Below, piece after piece: positions 37,505 to 46,871 of a stretch of DNA of 64,000 nt. Below the pieces are notes generated by a model. The model had not been told where the DNA came from. It worked only from the letters and a program-made list of their open reading frames with translations, and ran no database searches. Numbering within the stretch: position 1 is the first letter of the stretch; each line of letters starts with the position of its first letter. The stretch lies in the NCBI RefSeq assembly GCF_030123105.1, contig NZ_CP126095.1, forward strand, positions 186,001-250,000, read 5' to 3'. The position numbers were made by a program, and so were the translations under genes. Origin of the DNA: Paenibacillus sp. G2S3. Its GTDB lineage: Bacteria; Bacillota; Bacilli; Paenibacillales; Paenibacillaceae.

Positions 37505-38827
37505 GTGAAACATAAATGGATGAACTCGCCGTACACCTTTGCTTTAGGGATGTTTGCGATGATGGTTCCCAGTCAGGCTTTTAGTTCTTTTTACAGTTAT
37601 TTTTATGTGGAGAAATTGGGCTTGGGCATTGGACTTGCTACACTGGCCAGAACAATCTTTCTGATCTGGGATGCGGTGAATAATCCGCTGTTTGGATACT
37701 GGTCAGACCGCACAAATACCCGCTATGGTCGGCGTAGACCCTGGGTGTTCGGCTCGATTCCGTTATTTATGCTGGCGTTTGTGCTAGTGTTTTCCCCACC
37801 GGGCGGATTATCGGAGAATGGACTTTTCACTTGGTTTTTAGTGACACTTATTTTCTATGAGGCCGTGGCTACGGTCTTGTGGGTGAACTATGGTGCACTG
37901 CTTCCAGAGCTTTTCCGTGGAGATCGTATTCGGGCAAAAGCCTCTGCGATTCAGCAAGGGTATCAAGTGGTTGCCCTGTTAATTGGTACTGCTTTAACGC
38001 CAATTCTTTTCGCAGCGATTAACTTCTCTAATATGGCTATCGTGTATGCCTGTGTCTTCGGTGTGTTTATGTTTTTATGTATGATGAATGTCCAAGAGAA
38101 GAAAGAGACCACTAAGACTGAACCGTTGAAGCTCATCCCGGCTTTTCGGGAAACGATTCGGAATAAGAAGTTCTGGGTGTTTAATATTTCGAACTCTTTT
38201 GCCCAAACGGTTAATGGACTTGTAAGCTCGATGATTCCCTTTTATGCAAAATATGTTCTACATATTTCAGAAGCACAGGTATCTATTATGCTCGCGGCTG
38301 TCTTTGTGTCGGTCATTCCATTAGTGTTCGTGTGGTATTGGATTATTCGTAAGATGGATGGGGTCAAGGCATGGCGGCTATCGCTTATCCTATATGCTTT
38401 ATCTGTCATTCCGCTATGGTTCGGTTATGATCTTGTAAGTGGTGTGGCCGCTGGCATTGTTGTTGGTTTCGGACTAGCAGGATTTCTAGTAACCCCGGCA
38501 ATCGTAGGTGGAAAAATTATTGATGAGGATGCGGAGAAGACAGGTCTGAGAAGAGAAGGCATCTATACCGCGGTAAGTGGATTCATCACTCGCTCGAGCG
38601 GATTAATCTCGGCGCTGGCTTTTTTCATTGTAGGGATGATCTTTGGTTACAAGGGTGGCGATGACCCAGGGTCTGATCCAGAAGCAACGTTCCGATATTT
38701 AATAAGCGTGGTGCCGTTATGTCTGCTAGCGATATCTGTTGTCATATCTTTTACTATTAAATTTACATTTACGGGGCAACTGAGAGGTGATGCTGACTAT
38801 GAGCAAAAGATTAATCATCAATTGTGA
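37505..38827 (+). CDS. GPH-type glycoside/pentoside/hexuronide:cation symporter (MFS)
   Basis: 440 residues with about 12 membrane segments. The N-terminal motif IWDAVNNPLFGYWSDRTNTR, then RRRPW, is the cation-site and loop signature of the GPH family (MelB, XynP, UidB). GTG start with GGGAGGT at 37492-37498. It overlaps the downstream ChbG-type gene by 29 bp, so a deacetylated or acetylated oligosaccharide is a reasonable substrate guess. Confidence 0.9.
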   Translation: MKHKWMNSPYTFALGMFAMMVPSQAFSSFYSYFYVEKLGLGIGLATLARTIFLIWDAVNNPLFGYWSDRTNTRYGRRRPWVFGSIPLFMLAFVLVFSPPGGLSENGLFTWFLVTLIFYEAVATVLWVNYGALLPELFRGDRIRAKASAIQQGYQVVALLIGTALTPILFAAINFSNMAIVYACVFGVFMFLCMMNVQEKKETTKTEPLKLIPAFRETIRNKKFWVFNISNSFAQTVNGLVSSMIPFYAKYVLHISEAQVSIMLAAVFVSVIPLVFVWYWIIRKMDGVKAWRLSLILYALSVIPLWFGYDLVSGVAAGIVVGFGLAGFLVTPAIVGGKIIDEDAEKTGLRREGIYTAVSGFITRSSGLISALAFFIVGMIFGYKGGDDPGSDPEATFRYLISVVPLCLLAISVVISFTIKFTFTGQLRGDADYEQKINHQL

Positions 38828-39713
38828 TGATTTTGGGCAAAGCCCTGCCATGAATCAGGCGATTATGCATCTATTAGAAGAGGGAAAAGTATCTTCAGCG
38901 ACGATCATGGCGGTGGCCCCTGGATTCGAGGAGGCTGCTGCATGGTGTAGCCGTAGGCAACAACGAAATGTGGGCCTTCATTTGACAATGACCAGTGAGT
39001 TTGAGGCTTTACGCTGGAGCAGCCTGACGGGGGACTCTTCATTACATGACGATGGCGGGCATCAGTATAAGACGGTAAAAGAGTTCGAGCAGGGAGCGCA
39101 GACAAAAGCTGTGCTAAAGGAGATTGTTGCGCAGTACGAACGAGTGAAGCAAGCCGGAATAATGATTAGTCATGTAGACAACCATATGGGAAGTTTATAT
39201 GGCATGGAAACGGGACGTAGCCTGCTTCCGCAGACGTTGTGGAGAATTTCACGCTGGGGATTGCCATCACGATTCTTTCGATACATCCATCCAGAGGATC
39301 CCCTTCTAGGATCACTGAAAAATATTGAACGTCCTGTTGCACTTGGATCTGGGCTGGCCGATACACTGGGAGTCCCGATTCCTGATTATTTGTTGTCCCA
39401 TCCTTTTGGTGTGGAGGAAGGTGAGACGTATGATCGTTTTAAACAATCCATCATCGCCAAGCTGTATTCGCTACCTGATGGCGTTAGTGAAACCTATATT
39501 CATCCCGGAATCGACGATCCATGGATGCTTGCAAATATACCACATTGGGAGAAGCGAGTCTGGGAATATCGCCTACCCTTTGATAATGATTTTGCCTATG
39601 CGATCCGTGATGCTAGAGTTGAATTGACGGATTATCGCTATGTACAGGAGCATTTAAAGCGCCCACGAATAAGATCTGCGGGGAGACTTTTGAAGAAACT
39701 GATAAGTTCATGA
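38799..39713 (+). CDS. ChbG/YdjC-family carbohydrate deacetylase
   Basis: 304 residues from the ATG at 38799, with AGAGGTGA at 38783-38790 inside the symporter gene. Metal-binding Asp10-Asp11 (INCDDFG), His125 and His129 (HVDNH) and a C-terminal YIHPGIDDP segment define the family, which removes acetyl groups from chito-oligosaccharides. Overlap with the symporter gene implies coupled translation and one pathway: import, then deacetylation. Confidence 0.92.
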   Translation: MSKRLIINCDDFGQSPAMNQAIMHLLEEGKVSSATIMAVAPGFEEAAAWCSRRQQRNVGLHLTMTSEFEALRWSSLTGDSSLHDDGGHQYKTVKEFEQGAQTKAVLKEIVAQYERVKQAGIMISHVDNHMGSLYGMETGRSLLPQTLWRISRWGLPSRFFRYIHPEDPLLGSLKNIERPVALGSGLADTLGVPIPDYLLSHPFGVEEGETYDRFKQSIIAKLYSLPDGVSETYIHPGIDDPWMLANIPHWEKRVWEYRLPFDNDFAYAIRDARVELTDYRYVQEHLKRPRIRSAGRLLKKLISS

Positions 39714-39722
39714 GAGAAAATA

Positions 39723-39748
39723 AAAAGACACCTTGAGGGGTGTCTTTT
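39723..39748. terminator. AAAAGACACC-family terminator, bidirectional
   Basis: AAAAGACACC / GGTGTCTTTT with loop TTGAGG, between convergent genes. Confidence 0.9.
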
Positions 39749-39750
39749 GA

Positions 39751-40173
39751 CTATCCCATTAAACCTTTTAGTCCATTCAGGAAGGGGGATATAGATTTAA
39801 TCATGTTGTAGCCCATCTTCATAACCGGCATAGTTTTTTGTATCATCCCTACAAAACCCATAATTCCACCGAATCCTGAAGAACCTGGACTTGCGGCTCC
39901 GGCAGCCCCCGCGGCTCCAGCGGCCCCGCCTCCCAGTCCGAACAGTGAGCCAAATAGCGGCATGAGTCCAGATACATTCGCTTTCCGGGAGTGAGAAGAA
40001 GAGTGTTTTTTTGATTTTTTGTTTTTATTTTTACGTGGTTTGGAAAGGGTCAATCCATCCTTATCGAGGCCAGTTATCCATCCTACATACGTGCGTCCAT
40101 CATGAAGCGTAACGCACACAGGTCTACCCTTGAGCTGTTCAGCTCGCTTGCGAATCTTTGCTCTGTTTGACAT
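39751..40173 (-). CDS. Hypothetical protein with SH3/LSm-like N-terminus and Gly/Ala-rich hydrophobic tail
   Basis: 140 residues. Residues 1-45 (KIRKRAEQLKGRPVCVTLHD, then GRTYVGWITGLDKDGLTLS) have the strand pattern of a small SH3/LSm-like barrel. A lysine/serine-rich linker (KNKNKKSKKHSSSHSRK) follows. The rest is glycine/alanine-rich (GAAGAAGAAG) with moderately hydrophobic stretches. GAGGTGA lies 8 bases before the ATG. No function known; the mix suggests a surface or spore-coat-associated protein, which is only a guess. Confidence 0.7.
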   Translation of the reverse strand: MSNRAKIRKRAEQLKGRPVCVTLHDGRTYVGWITGLDKDGLTLSKPRKNKNKKSKKHSSSHSRKANVSGLMPLFGSLFGLGGGAAGAAGAAGAASPGSSGFGGIMGFVGMIQKTMPVMKMGYNMIKSISPFLNGLKGLMG

Positions 40174-40326
40174 TTGTGGATCACCTCATTGGTCTATTTA
40201 ATTCTATATTACTCAGATATTCTGGTGTTGCTTGTGCGGGTTCATCATTAATATGAAAAGAAAGTCCAAAAATTGATGGGGAGAGGTTATACGATTCGAA
40301 TACCAATTAGTGAAGGGGGTGGAAGG

Positions 40327-40407
40327 ATGTTATCTGCATGGATTGGGAGCATTGCTTTTGCGGGAGCGGTGATTCTTTACATATTACTGTCTTTAGGAAT
40401 ACCTTAA
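40327..40407 (+). CDS. Tiny single-pass membrane protein, 26 residues
   Basis: Starts at the ATG at 40327, directly after the purine-rich GGGGGTGGAAGG. The product is MLSAWIGSIAFAGAVILYIL ending in LSLGIP: one hydrophobic helix and nothing else. It resembles small regulatory membrane peptides in general but matches no family I can name. Confidence 0.5.
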   Translation: MLSAWIGSIAFAGAVILYILLSLGIP

Positions 40408-40419
40408 GGTGAATTTGCA

Positions 40420-40509
40420 ATGGGTGGGAAACATAAAATCATGCCTTCACAAATGAGAGTGACGTGTGCGATTTGTTTTGGGTTTACTGCCATCATGAGT
40501 GGGTCTTGA
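40420..40509 (+). CDS. Tiny protein, 29 residues, coupled to the preceding one
   Basis: AAGGTGA (40406-40412) overlaps the stop of the 26-residue ORF and is 7 bases before the ATG at 40420. The product has a basic N-terminus (MGGKHKIMPSQMR) and a short hydrophobic end with a CxxC pair (CAIC). A terminator follows at 40571-40595, so the two tiny ORFs may form their own transcript. Function unknown. Confidence 0.4.
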   Translation: MGGKHKIMPSQMRVTCAICFGFTAIMSGS

Positions 40510-40570
40510 GAGAGTTATCATCAGATAAAGATTCGACGTGTTTTGACCTTATGTATGCGCTTTCTTAGGG

Positions 40571-40595
40571 CACATCTGTATAAGATGTGTTTTTT
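40571..40595 (+). terminator. Terminator after the tiny ORF pair
   Basis: CACATCT / AGATGTG with loop GTATA and T6. Confidence 0.85.
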
Positions 40596-40665
40596 GTATG
40601 TCTAGAGACTATTGATCTAATAAAAATAGAATATGACCTAGGTCTTTCTTCATACGTTAATATAT

Positions 40666-40733
40666 TTAACATAGATTTATATTAATTTTACAATACTATA
40701 CTTTTTCGTCATGTTTGTGTGATATAATATCAC
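40666..40733 (+). promoter_or_regulatory. Promoter of the YfkN-like gene with palindrome and Pho-box-like repeats
   Basis: TATAAT at 40723-40728 lies inside the perfect 15-bp palindrome GTGATAT-A-ATATCAC (40719-40733). Upstream, TTAACA (40666-40671), TTATAT (40677-40682) and TTTACA (40687-40692) have about 11-bp phasing like PhoP boxes. The -35 hexamer is poor, as expected for an activated promoter. Elements are seen; the regulators are inferred. Confidence 0.5.
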
Positions 40734-40770
40734 CGAAATTATGTGAAAATACTAGGGGGAATAAATCTTT

Positions 40771-43700
40771 ATGGGATGGAAGACACGATGGAACAAGCCT
40801 CTCGCTTCTGTACTAGCAACTGCAGTGCTTTCAGCACAGGTACTAGGTGGAGTCGTTTTGGGTACGGTTTGGAGTCCGGACAAAGTAGCTGCTGCACCTG
40901 CTACACCTGCTTCTGGAGCCAAGGTTGAGCTCCGTTTGATGAGCACAACGGATGTGCACACTAATGTGTATGGTTGGGATTATTTTAAGGGTGCACCATC
41001 TGTAACCGTCGGTCTTGACCGCACGTCAAGTCTGGTGAAACAAGCGAGAGCTGAAGAACCCAACAACCTCCTGCTTGATAATGGTGACTTGATTCAAGGA
41101 ACTCCGCTGGGTACGTACGTGGCGAAGAAATCGGAACTGAAAGATCCGAATGAGATTCATCCGATGATTGCGGCTATGAATGCTATGGGATATAACGCTG
41201 CGACTTTTGGAAATCATGAATTCAATTATGGTTTGCAATTTTTAGATCGTACTATAAATGGTAGCGATGGTAATGAGTCAACTACCGGTGCAAATTTTGA
41301 TTATGTGAATGCGAACATTTATAAAACAGATGGCACGAATGCCTTTGAACCCTTTGTTATCATACCTAAAACAATAAAAGACAGTAATGGTCAAGAACAA
41401 ACGATTCAAGTCGGTCTAATTGGCCTTGTTACCCCCCAAATCATGGAGTGGGATAAGGTTAATCTGGAGGGCAAAGTAGTCGTTGAAGATATTGCTGCAA
41501 CGGCAGAGAAATTTGTTCCTAAAATGCAAGCTAAAGGAGCAGATGTCATTGTTGCTATGGCCCATACAGGGTTTGATATCAACGCTGTTATAGGTGATGG
41601 TTCTGAGAATGACATTAACGCCTTGAGTAAGGTTCCGGGTATCGATGCGATCACATTCTCACATACCCATAAGGTATTTCCAACGGGAAATGACAGCACA
41701 CTGGATGCTTTGTTCAAAGATCCGGATACTAAAAAGCCTTACAATAACGATAAGGCTGTGATCGATAATGTGAATGGTCACATTAATGGTACGCCTGCTG
41801 TACAAGCTGGCTACGGCGGTGCTTATTTAGGTCTAATTGATCTGGATATTGTATACGGTGATAAAGGCTGGGAAGTAGATAAGAAGAGCTCAAATGCTTC
41901 AACTCGTTCTATCTATAAGACAGAGAATAAAGTGAATTATCCAACGGTCGAACCTGATCCAGCTGTAGATGATGCTGTTGCGGCAGCGCATAAAGCTACT
42001 ATTGCTTATACTGAACAGAAGCTGGGTGTTACAACGGCTCCAATGAACAGTTATTTTGCAATGGTTCAGGATGATCCTACGGTTCAGCTCGTAACGTATG
42101 CACAGAAGTGGTATGTTCAGAAGTATATTGATGTCAATGTTCCTCAATATAAGGACCTGCCGATTCTGAGTGTCGGCGCTCCATTTAAAGCAGGACGTAA
42201 CGGCCCAGAAGAATACACTAGTATTGATGAAGGCAACTTGACTATCCGTAGCGCAAGCGACCTCTATCTATACGATAACACGCTCAAAGCGATCAAGGTT
42301 AAGGGTTCTGTTGTTAAAGAGTGGTTGGAGATGAGCGCGGGTGCATTTAACCGCATCAAACTTGGAATCTCGACTCCGCAGTCTCTGTTGAATCCGGAGT
42401 TCCAAGTCTTTAATTTTGATGTGATTGATGGGGTCCAATATAAAATTGATGTAACGAAAAACGCGAAGTACAATCCGGATGGCTCCATTAATGATGCTTC
42501 GTCGAGTCGTGTGACGGAAGTGACTTACAATGATCAGCCTTTAGATCTTGATCAGGATTTCATTGTTGTCACTAACAATTACCGTGCAAGCGGTGGTGGT
42601 AACTTCCCGGGTGTTAAAGGCTCAGAGTTGGTAGTGGACTCTCAAGATGAAAATCGTCAGGTCTTGATGGACTATATCAGTGAAGCTGGAACGATTGATC
42701 CTACTGCTGATGGTAACTGGTCCTTGGCACCTATTAAGGGTAGTGTGAAAGTAACGTTCACTACAACGCCTAAAGCAGCGAGTGTACTTCCGGCGAACAT
42801 ATCCGATACGGGTCAGCAAAATGATAAAGGCTTCGGAATTTTCGAACTGGATCTAAGTGTGAAAACTCCTGCGCCAACTGCAGATGTTGAAGTTCACCTT
42901 ATTGGAATTAATGACTTCCATGGTCAACTAGACACAGTTTCTACAGTGAGCAATAAGTCTGTAGGCACAGCAGCTTACCTCGCGACTTACTTGAAACAGG
43001 CTCGTGCAAAGTACGAGAACTCCTTGCTCTTCCATAACGGTGACTCCGTAGGAGCATCGGCACCTGTATCTTCGCTTGAGCGCGATGAGCCGACTCATGC
43101 TTGGATGAATATGATGAAATTTGATGTAGGTTCCTTGGGTAACCATGAGTTCGACCAAGGTGTTGATGCGCTAATGACACAGCTTTATGGTGGTGCTGAT
43201 CCAAAGAACAAAAAAATTATCCATGCTGGCTCTGATTTTGATTATGTCAATGCCAATGCAGTGTATGCCAAAAACGGCGAGCCCATTATCAATCCTTATG
43301 TAATCAAAGAAGTCGGTGGTGTGAAGATCGGGTTTATAGGTCTTGTAACCAAATCTACACCAAGTAAAGTTGCACCTTCCGGAACGGTTGGCGTAAAATT
43401 CCTTTCGGCTGATGAAGAAGTAACGGCTGTTGAGACATATGCCAAAGAGCTGCAAGAGAAGGGCGTAGAAACGATCATCGTGCTTGCGCATGATCCAGCC
43501 TCTACTAAAGATGGCGTAACTACAGGTGAAGCGGCTGATCTGGCCAAAGCGCTTCCTGCGGATTCCCCAGTTGACGTTATTGTTGCTGGTGATAACCATG
43601 CGCTGGCAAACGGAACGGTAAACGGAAAGTTGATTGTACAAGCATACTCTTACGGCATGGCATTTGAAGATATTAAGCTGATCATTGATCCTAAAACAGG

Positions 43701-45102
43701 TGATGTGAAGAGTAAATCTGCTGTAGTAACGTCCACCTTCCATGACGGTGTAACACCGGATCCGGAGAGTGTGGCACTGGTAAATGCTTACCTTGAGAAG
43801 CATCCTGAACTTACCCAACCAGTGGGTACAACTGATGGAACTGTAACTCGTACGGATGCTTATACCAAAGAAGCTGCCCTCGGTAACCTAATTGCTGATT
43901 CTATGCGTGCTGCTGATTTTGGTGATGGCGCAAAGTCTGCTGATTTTGCCTTTATGAATCCGGGTGGTATCCGTGCGGATCTTCCGAAGGGTGATGTAAC
44001 CTTTGGCGATTTGGCTAAAGTTCAGCCGTTCGGCAACACACTTGTGAAGCTGACACTAACTGGAGATCAGATCAAAACGTTACTTCAGCAGCAATGGAAT
44101 GTAAAGGTTGACGGAACAGCAGATATCAAAACGTTGCAAATTTCTGGACTGAAATATACAGCGATTATGAATCTACCAGTGAAAGATCGCATTACGAGCC
44201 TTACGCTAACTAATGGTACACCAATTAATCCTAATCAGAAATATACGGCAGTAGTGAATAACTTTATGGCTGCGGGTGGGGATAACTACACGGTTCTGAC
44301 TCAAGCGAGTGATTCACTGGCTGGTCCTATTGATTTGGATGTATTCTACGATTACATTGTGAAGACGTTTGATCGCAAAGAGATCAAGGCGGCAATTGAA
44401 GGTCGTATTACTAACAAAGAGAAGGCTGATGAAACGGGATCAGGCAGTGGCAGTGGAGGTTCTAATGTTGTAACTCCAACACCTACTCCAACTGTAAAAC
44501 CATCAGCAACGCCAGCTCCAACAGCAACACCAGCACCAACTACTGCCCCAGCAGCAAGCTTCAAAGATCTGGGTAAGGTAGTCTGGGCACAAGAGGCTAT
44601 TCAAGCATTGGCTGCTAAGGGCATTATTAAAGGATTGGATGCAAATACTTTTGCACCAACCAAAACAGTGACTAGAGCAGAGTTTATTACAATGCTGGTA
44701 CGTGCACTGAATCTGACGGGTTCGGCAACAACCAGTTCATTCAGCGATGTTAAACAAGGAGTTTGGTACACGGATTCTATCGCCCTTGCGGTGAAGGCTG
44801 GACTTGTACAAGGCTCTGGAAATGGTAAATTTGAACCGGGTCGTGAAGTGACTCGTGAAGAAATGGCCATTATGATTGCTAATGCATTGAAAGATAAACT
44901 ACAGCCGATTGATAAGAATGCAGCGCTGGGCAAGTTTGCAGACAAGTCCAGTATTGCTCCTTACGCACAGGACGCTATAGCACAACTGACCCAATTGGGA
45001 ATCGTTAACGGTGTTGAGGGTGGCAAATTTGCACCTAAGGGTATAGCTAACCGTGCTCAAGCGGCAGTCATTATCTACCGTATGCTTGAACAAGCTTCAT
45101 AA
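40771..45102 (+). CDS. yfkN: Secreted two-module nucleotide phosphoesterase (YfkN-like) with SLH anchor
   Basis: 1443 residues. Signal peptide of about 41 residues (VAAAP). Module 1 (about 52-690): metallophosphoesterase with DVHTNVYGWDYF (Asp61, His63) and GNHEFNYG (147-154), then a 5'-nucleotidase C domain, as in 2',3'-cyclic-nucleotide phosphodiesterases. Module 2 (about 706-1215): NDFHGQLD (Asp715, His717) and GNHEFDQG (790-797) with its own 5'-nucleotidase C domain, as in UshA. A Pro/Thr linker (about 1234-1260) leads to three S-layer-homology repeats. B. subtilis YfkN (about 1460 residues) has the same two modules but a sortase anchor. It would release phosphate and nucleosides outside the cell. 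AGGGGGA at 40754-40760 is the ribosome binding site. Confidence 0.95.
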   Translation: MGWKTRWNKPLASVLATAVLSAQVLGGVVLGTVWSPDKVAAAPATPASGAKVELRLMSTTDVHTNVYGWDYFKGAPSVTVGLDRTSSLVKQARAEEPNNLLLDNGDLIQGTPLGTYVAKKSELKDPNEIHPMIAAMNAMGYNAATFGNHEFNYGLQFLDRTINGSDGNESTTGANFDYVNANIYKTDGTNAFEPFVIIPKTIKDSNGQEQTIQVGLIGLVTPQIMEWDKVNLEGKVVVEDIAATAEKFVPKMQAKGADVIVAMAHTGFDINAVIGDGSENDINALSKVPGIDAITFSHTHKVFPTGNDSTLDALFKDPDTKKPYNNDKAVIDNVNGHINGTPAVQAGYGGAYLGLIDLDIVYGDKGWEVDKKSSNASTRSIYKTENKVNYPTVEPDPAVDDAVAAAHKATIAYTEQKLGVTTAPMNSYFAMVQDDPTVQLVTYAQKWYVQKYIDVNVPQYKDLPILSVGAPFKAGRNGPEEYTSIDEGNLTIRSASDLYLYDNTLKAIKVKGSVVKEWLEMSAGAFNRIKLGISTPQSLLNPEFQVFNFDVIDGVQYKIDVTKNAKYNPDGSINDASSSRVTEVTYNDQPLDLDQDFIVVTNNYRASGGGNFPGVKGSELVVDSQDENRQVLMDYISEAGTIDPTADGNWSLAPIKGSVKVTFTTTPKAASVLPANISDTGQQNDKGFGIFELDLSVKTPAPTADVEVHLIGINDFHGQLDTVSTVSNKSVGTAAYLATYLKQARAKYENSLLFHNGDSVGASAPVSSLERDEPTHAWMNMMKFDVGSLGNHEFDQGVDALMTQLYGGADPKNKKIIHAGSDFDYVNANAVYAKNGEPIINPYVIKEVGGVKIGFIGLVTKSTPSKVAPSGTVGVKFLSADEEVTAVETYAKELQEKGVETIIVLAHDPASTKDGVTTGEAADLAKALPADSPVDVIVAGDNHALANGTVNGKLIVQAYSYGMAFEDIKLIIDPKTGDVKSKSAVVTSTFHDGVTPDPESVALVNAYLEKHPELTQPVGTTDGTVTRTDAYTKEAALGNLIADSMRAADFGDGAKSADFAFMNPGGIRADLPKGDVTFGDLAKVQPFGNTLVKLTLTGDQIKTLLQQQWNVKVDGTADIKTLQISGLKYTAIMNLPVKDRITSLTLTNGTPINPNQKYTAVVNNFMAAGGDNYTVLTQASDSLAGPIDLDVFYDYIVKTFDRKEIKAAIEGRITNKEKADETGSGSGSGGSNVVTPTPTPTVKPSATPAPTATPAPTTAPAASFKDLGKVVWAQEAIQALAAKGIIKGLDANTFAPTKTVTRAEFITMLVRALNLTGSATTSSFSDVKQGVWYTDSIALAVKAGLVQGSGNGKFEPGREVTREEMAIMIANALKDKLQPIDKNAALGKFADKSSIAPYAQDAIAQLTQLGIVNGVEGGKFAPKGIANRAQAAVIIYRMLEQAS

Positions 45103-45116
45103 TCCGATAGTTCTTC

Positions 45117-45162
45117 TAAAAAGTGTATCGATGATCCCTAATAGGGACTCGGTACACTTTTT
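45117..45162 (+). terminator. Terminator after the YfkN-like gene
   Basis: AAAAAGTGTA / TACACTTTTT arms enclose a smaller CCCTAATAGGG stem. Confidence 0.85.
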
Positions 45163-45240
45163 CTTTTTGCATTAGGTATTGCCCTTTGCGCTAATATATG
45201 ATAATTTAGTTCTGCACTGCATGAGTCTTTTATATTTTGT

Positions 45241-45324
<84 letters not shown>

Positions 45325-45361
45325 TACCTAAGTGCATATAAATTAGCTGTACTTTTGAATT

Positions 45362-45386
45362 GCTCTTCAACCTGAAGAGCCTTTTT
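45362..45386 (+). terminator. Terminator after tRNA-Leu
   Basis: GCTCTTCA / TGAAGAGC with loop ACC, then CTTTTT. Confidence 0.88.
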
Positions 45387-45444
45387 CTATTTATAAGGAT
45401 ATTTCAAATTTGGATAACTCTAATGTAAAAGAAGTGAAGCGAAG

Positions 45445-46839
45445 ATGGAACCTAATGTAAATGTCAATACGAAGCGAAGTGTGCGGTTTCTTGAGAAATA
45501 TTTTTCAGGAGAATCGTTAGACTATCGCCATATGATTGCTTTATTCATCCCTATTCTGGTAGATCAGGCCTTTATAGTGGGGTTAAATCTAGTAAATACA
45601 GCGATGATCAGTTCGTCCGGGGTGGCGGCTATCAGTGCGGTGAATATGATCGATTCCCTCAATCTTTTTCTCATTAGTGTGTTTATCGCGGTATCAACGG
45701 GTGGTACGGTTGTCGTAGCGCAGTACAAAGGAAGCGGCAATAGTCTTATGGTGTCAAAGGCTACCGCAGGCGCGACTTCGTCGGTTTCCCTAATGGCTTT
45801 TATTATTGGTATGTTTGGTATTCTTTTTCACAAGCCGCTGTTGAACGTACTATTTGGAGCGGCCTCACCAGAGGTAATGCACAACGCCCGAACCTATCTG
45901 ATTGGGAGCTGCATCTCCTATCTTGGTATAGCTGTAGTAGAGGCAGTGTGTGGTGCTCTTCGGGGAATCGGAAGGACGAGAGCCTCGCTTGCGCTATCGC
46001 TCATTATGAATTTAGTTTACGTCCTCTTGAATCTCGTATTTATTAACCTTTTGCATATGGGCGTTCTAGGGATGACCATTTCTATAAATATAGCTCGATA
46101 TTTGGGCGCGATATGCGCTCTGTATTATCTGTTCCGGATGGACAATGAGCTGCATATTCGAATTCGTGACTTATTGGTGGTTCAATTCTCCATGCTCAAA
46201 AAAATAATGTTCATAGGTATGCCGTTTGCGGCGGAGCAAATGTTCTTTAATGGTGGTAAGATTCTGACACAAGTCTTTATCGTCAGTCTCGGTACCTACG
46301 CGCTTGCTACTAACGCTATTGCCTCTTCCTTTGCAGGGATTATGCAAATTCCGGGTAATGCGCTGTCTTTGACGATTATCACAGTAGTTGGACAATGTAT
46401 GGGAAGCAATAATGTTAAGGATGCTCGGAAATTTATTAAATCGTTCCTAGTAGCATCTTCCCTTTCCTTTGTGGTGATGGGATTGTTAGTTATGCCTTTC
46501 TTCAATCCGCTAGTTTCGATGTTCCATCCACCTGCGGAGATAGTGAGAGATATCTTCATAATTGTACTTATCAATACAATCGTACAAATACCGCTGTGGT
46601 CTATTAGCTTCATAACACCGTCAGCGCTTAGAGCAGCGGGTGATTCCAAGTTTACATCCATGGTGTCAATGCTGAGTATGTGGTTGTTCCGCGTAGTACT
46701 CGGGTATATCTTAGGTATTGTTCTGGATTTCGGTCTTCTTGGGGTTTGGTTAGCTATGAACTGTGAGTGGGGAATCAGAGGATTCATATTTCTACGGCGC
46801 TTCATGGGTAAGAAGTGGGTTCAGCATCGTGTTATATAG
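45445..46839 (+). CDS. MATE-family efflux transporter
   Basis: 464 residues with about 12 membrane segments in two MatE repeats (about 30-190 and 255-420). Visible family segments are NLVNTAMISSSGVAAISAVN, VCGALRGIGRTRASL in the first half and ITPSALRAAGDSKFTSMVSM in the second. It exports cationic drugs or metabolites in exchange for Na+ or H+; the substrate is unknown. The ribosome binding site is weak (AAGTGA). Its terminator was split by the IS element immediately downstream. Confidence 0.92.
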   Translation: MEPNVNVNTKRSVRFLEKYFSGESLDYRHMIALFIPILVDQAFIVGLNLVNTAMISSSGVAAISAVNMIDSLNLFLISVFIAVSTGGTVVVAQYKGSGNSLMVSKATAGATSSVSLMAFIIGMFGILFHKPLLNVLFGAASPEVMHNARTYLIGSCISYLGIAVVEAVCGALRGIGRTRASLALSLIMNLVYVLLNLVFINLLHMGVLGMTISINIARYLGAICALYYLFRMDNELHIRIRDLLVVQFSMLKKIMFIGMPFAAEQMFFNGGKILTQVFIVSLGTYALATNAIASSFAGIMQIPGNALSLTIITVVGQCMGSNNVKDARKFIKSFLVASSLSFVVMGLLVMPFFNPLVSMFHPPAEIVRDIFIIVLINTIVQIPLWSISFITPSALRAAGDSKFTSMVSMLSMWLFRVVLGYILGIVLDFGLLGVWLAMNCEWGIRGFIFLRRFMGKKWVQHRVI

Positions 46840-46848
46840 TAAAACAAA

Positions 46849-46871
46849 AAGACACCCCGATGGGGTGTCTT
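46849..46871. repeat. Left 23-bp target-site duplication, an entire terminator hairpin
   Basis: AAGACACCCC-GAT-GGGGTGTCTT, identical to 48430-48452. It keeps the stem but has lost its T-tail, because the IS begins directly after it. Confidence 0.88.

Noticed and set aside
43171..43818. Minus-strand 215-residue ORF inside the YfkN-like gene
   Set aside because: Shadow of the plus-strand coding sequence, whose metallophosphoesterase and nucleotidase motifs are continuous.
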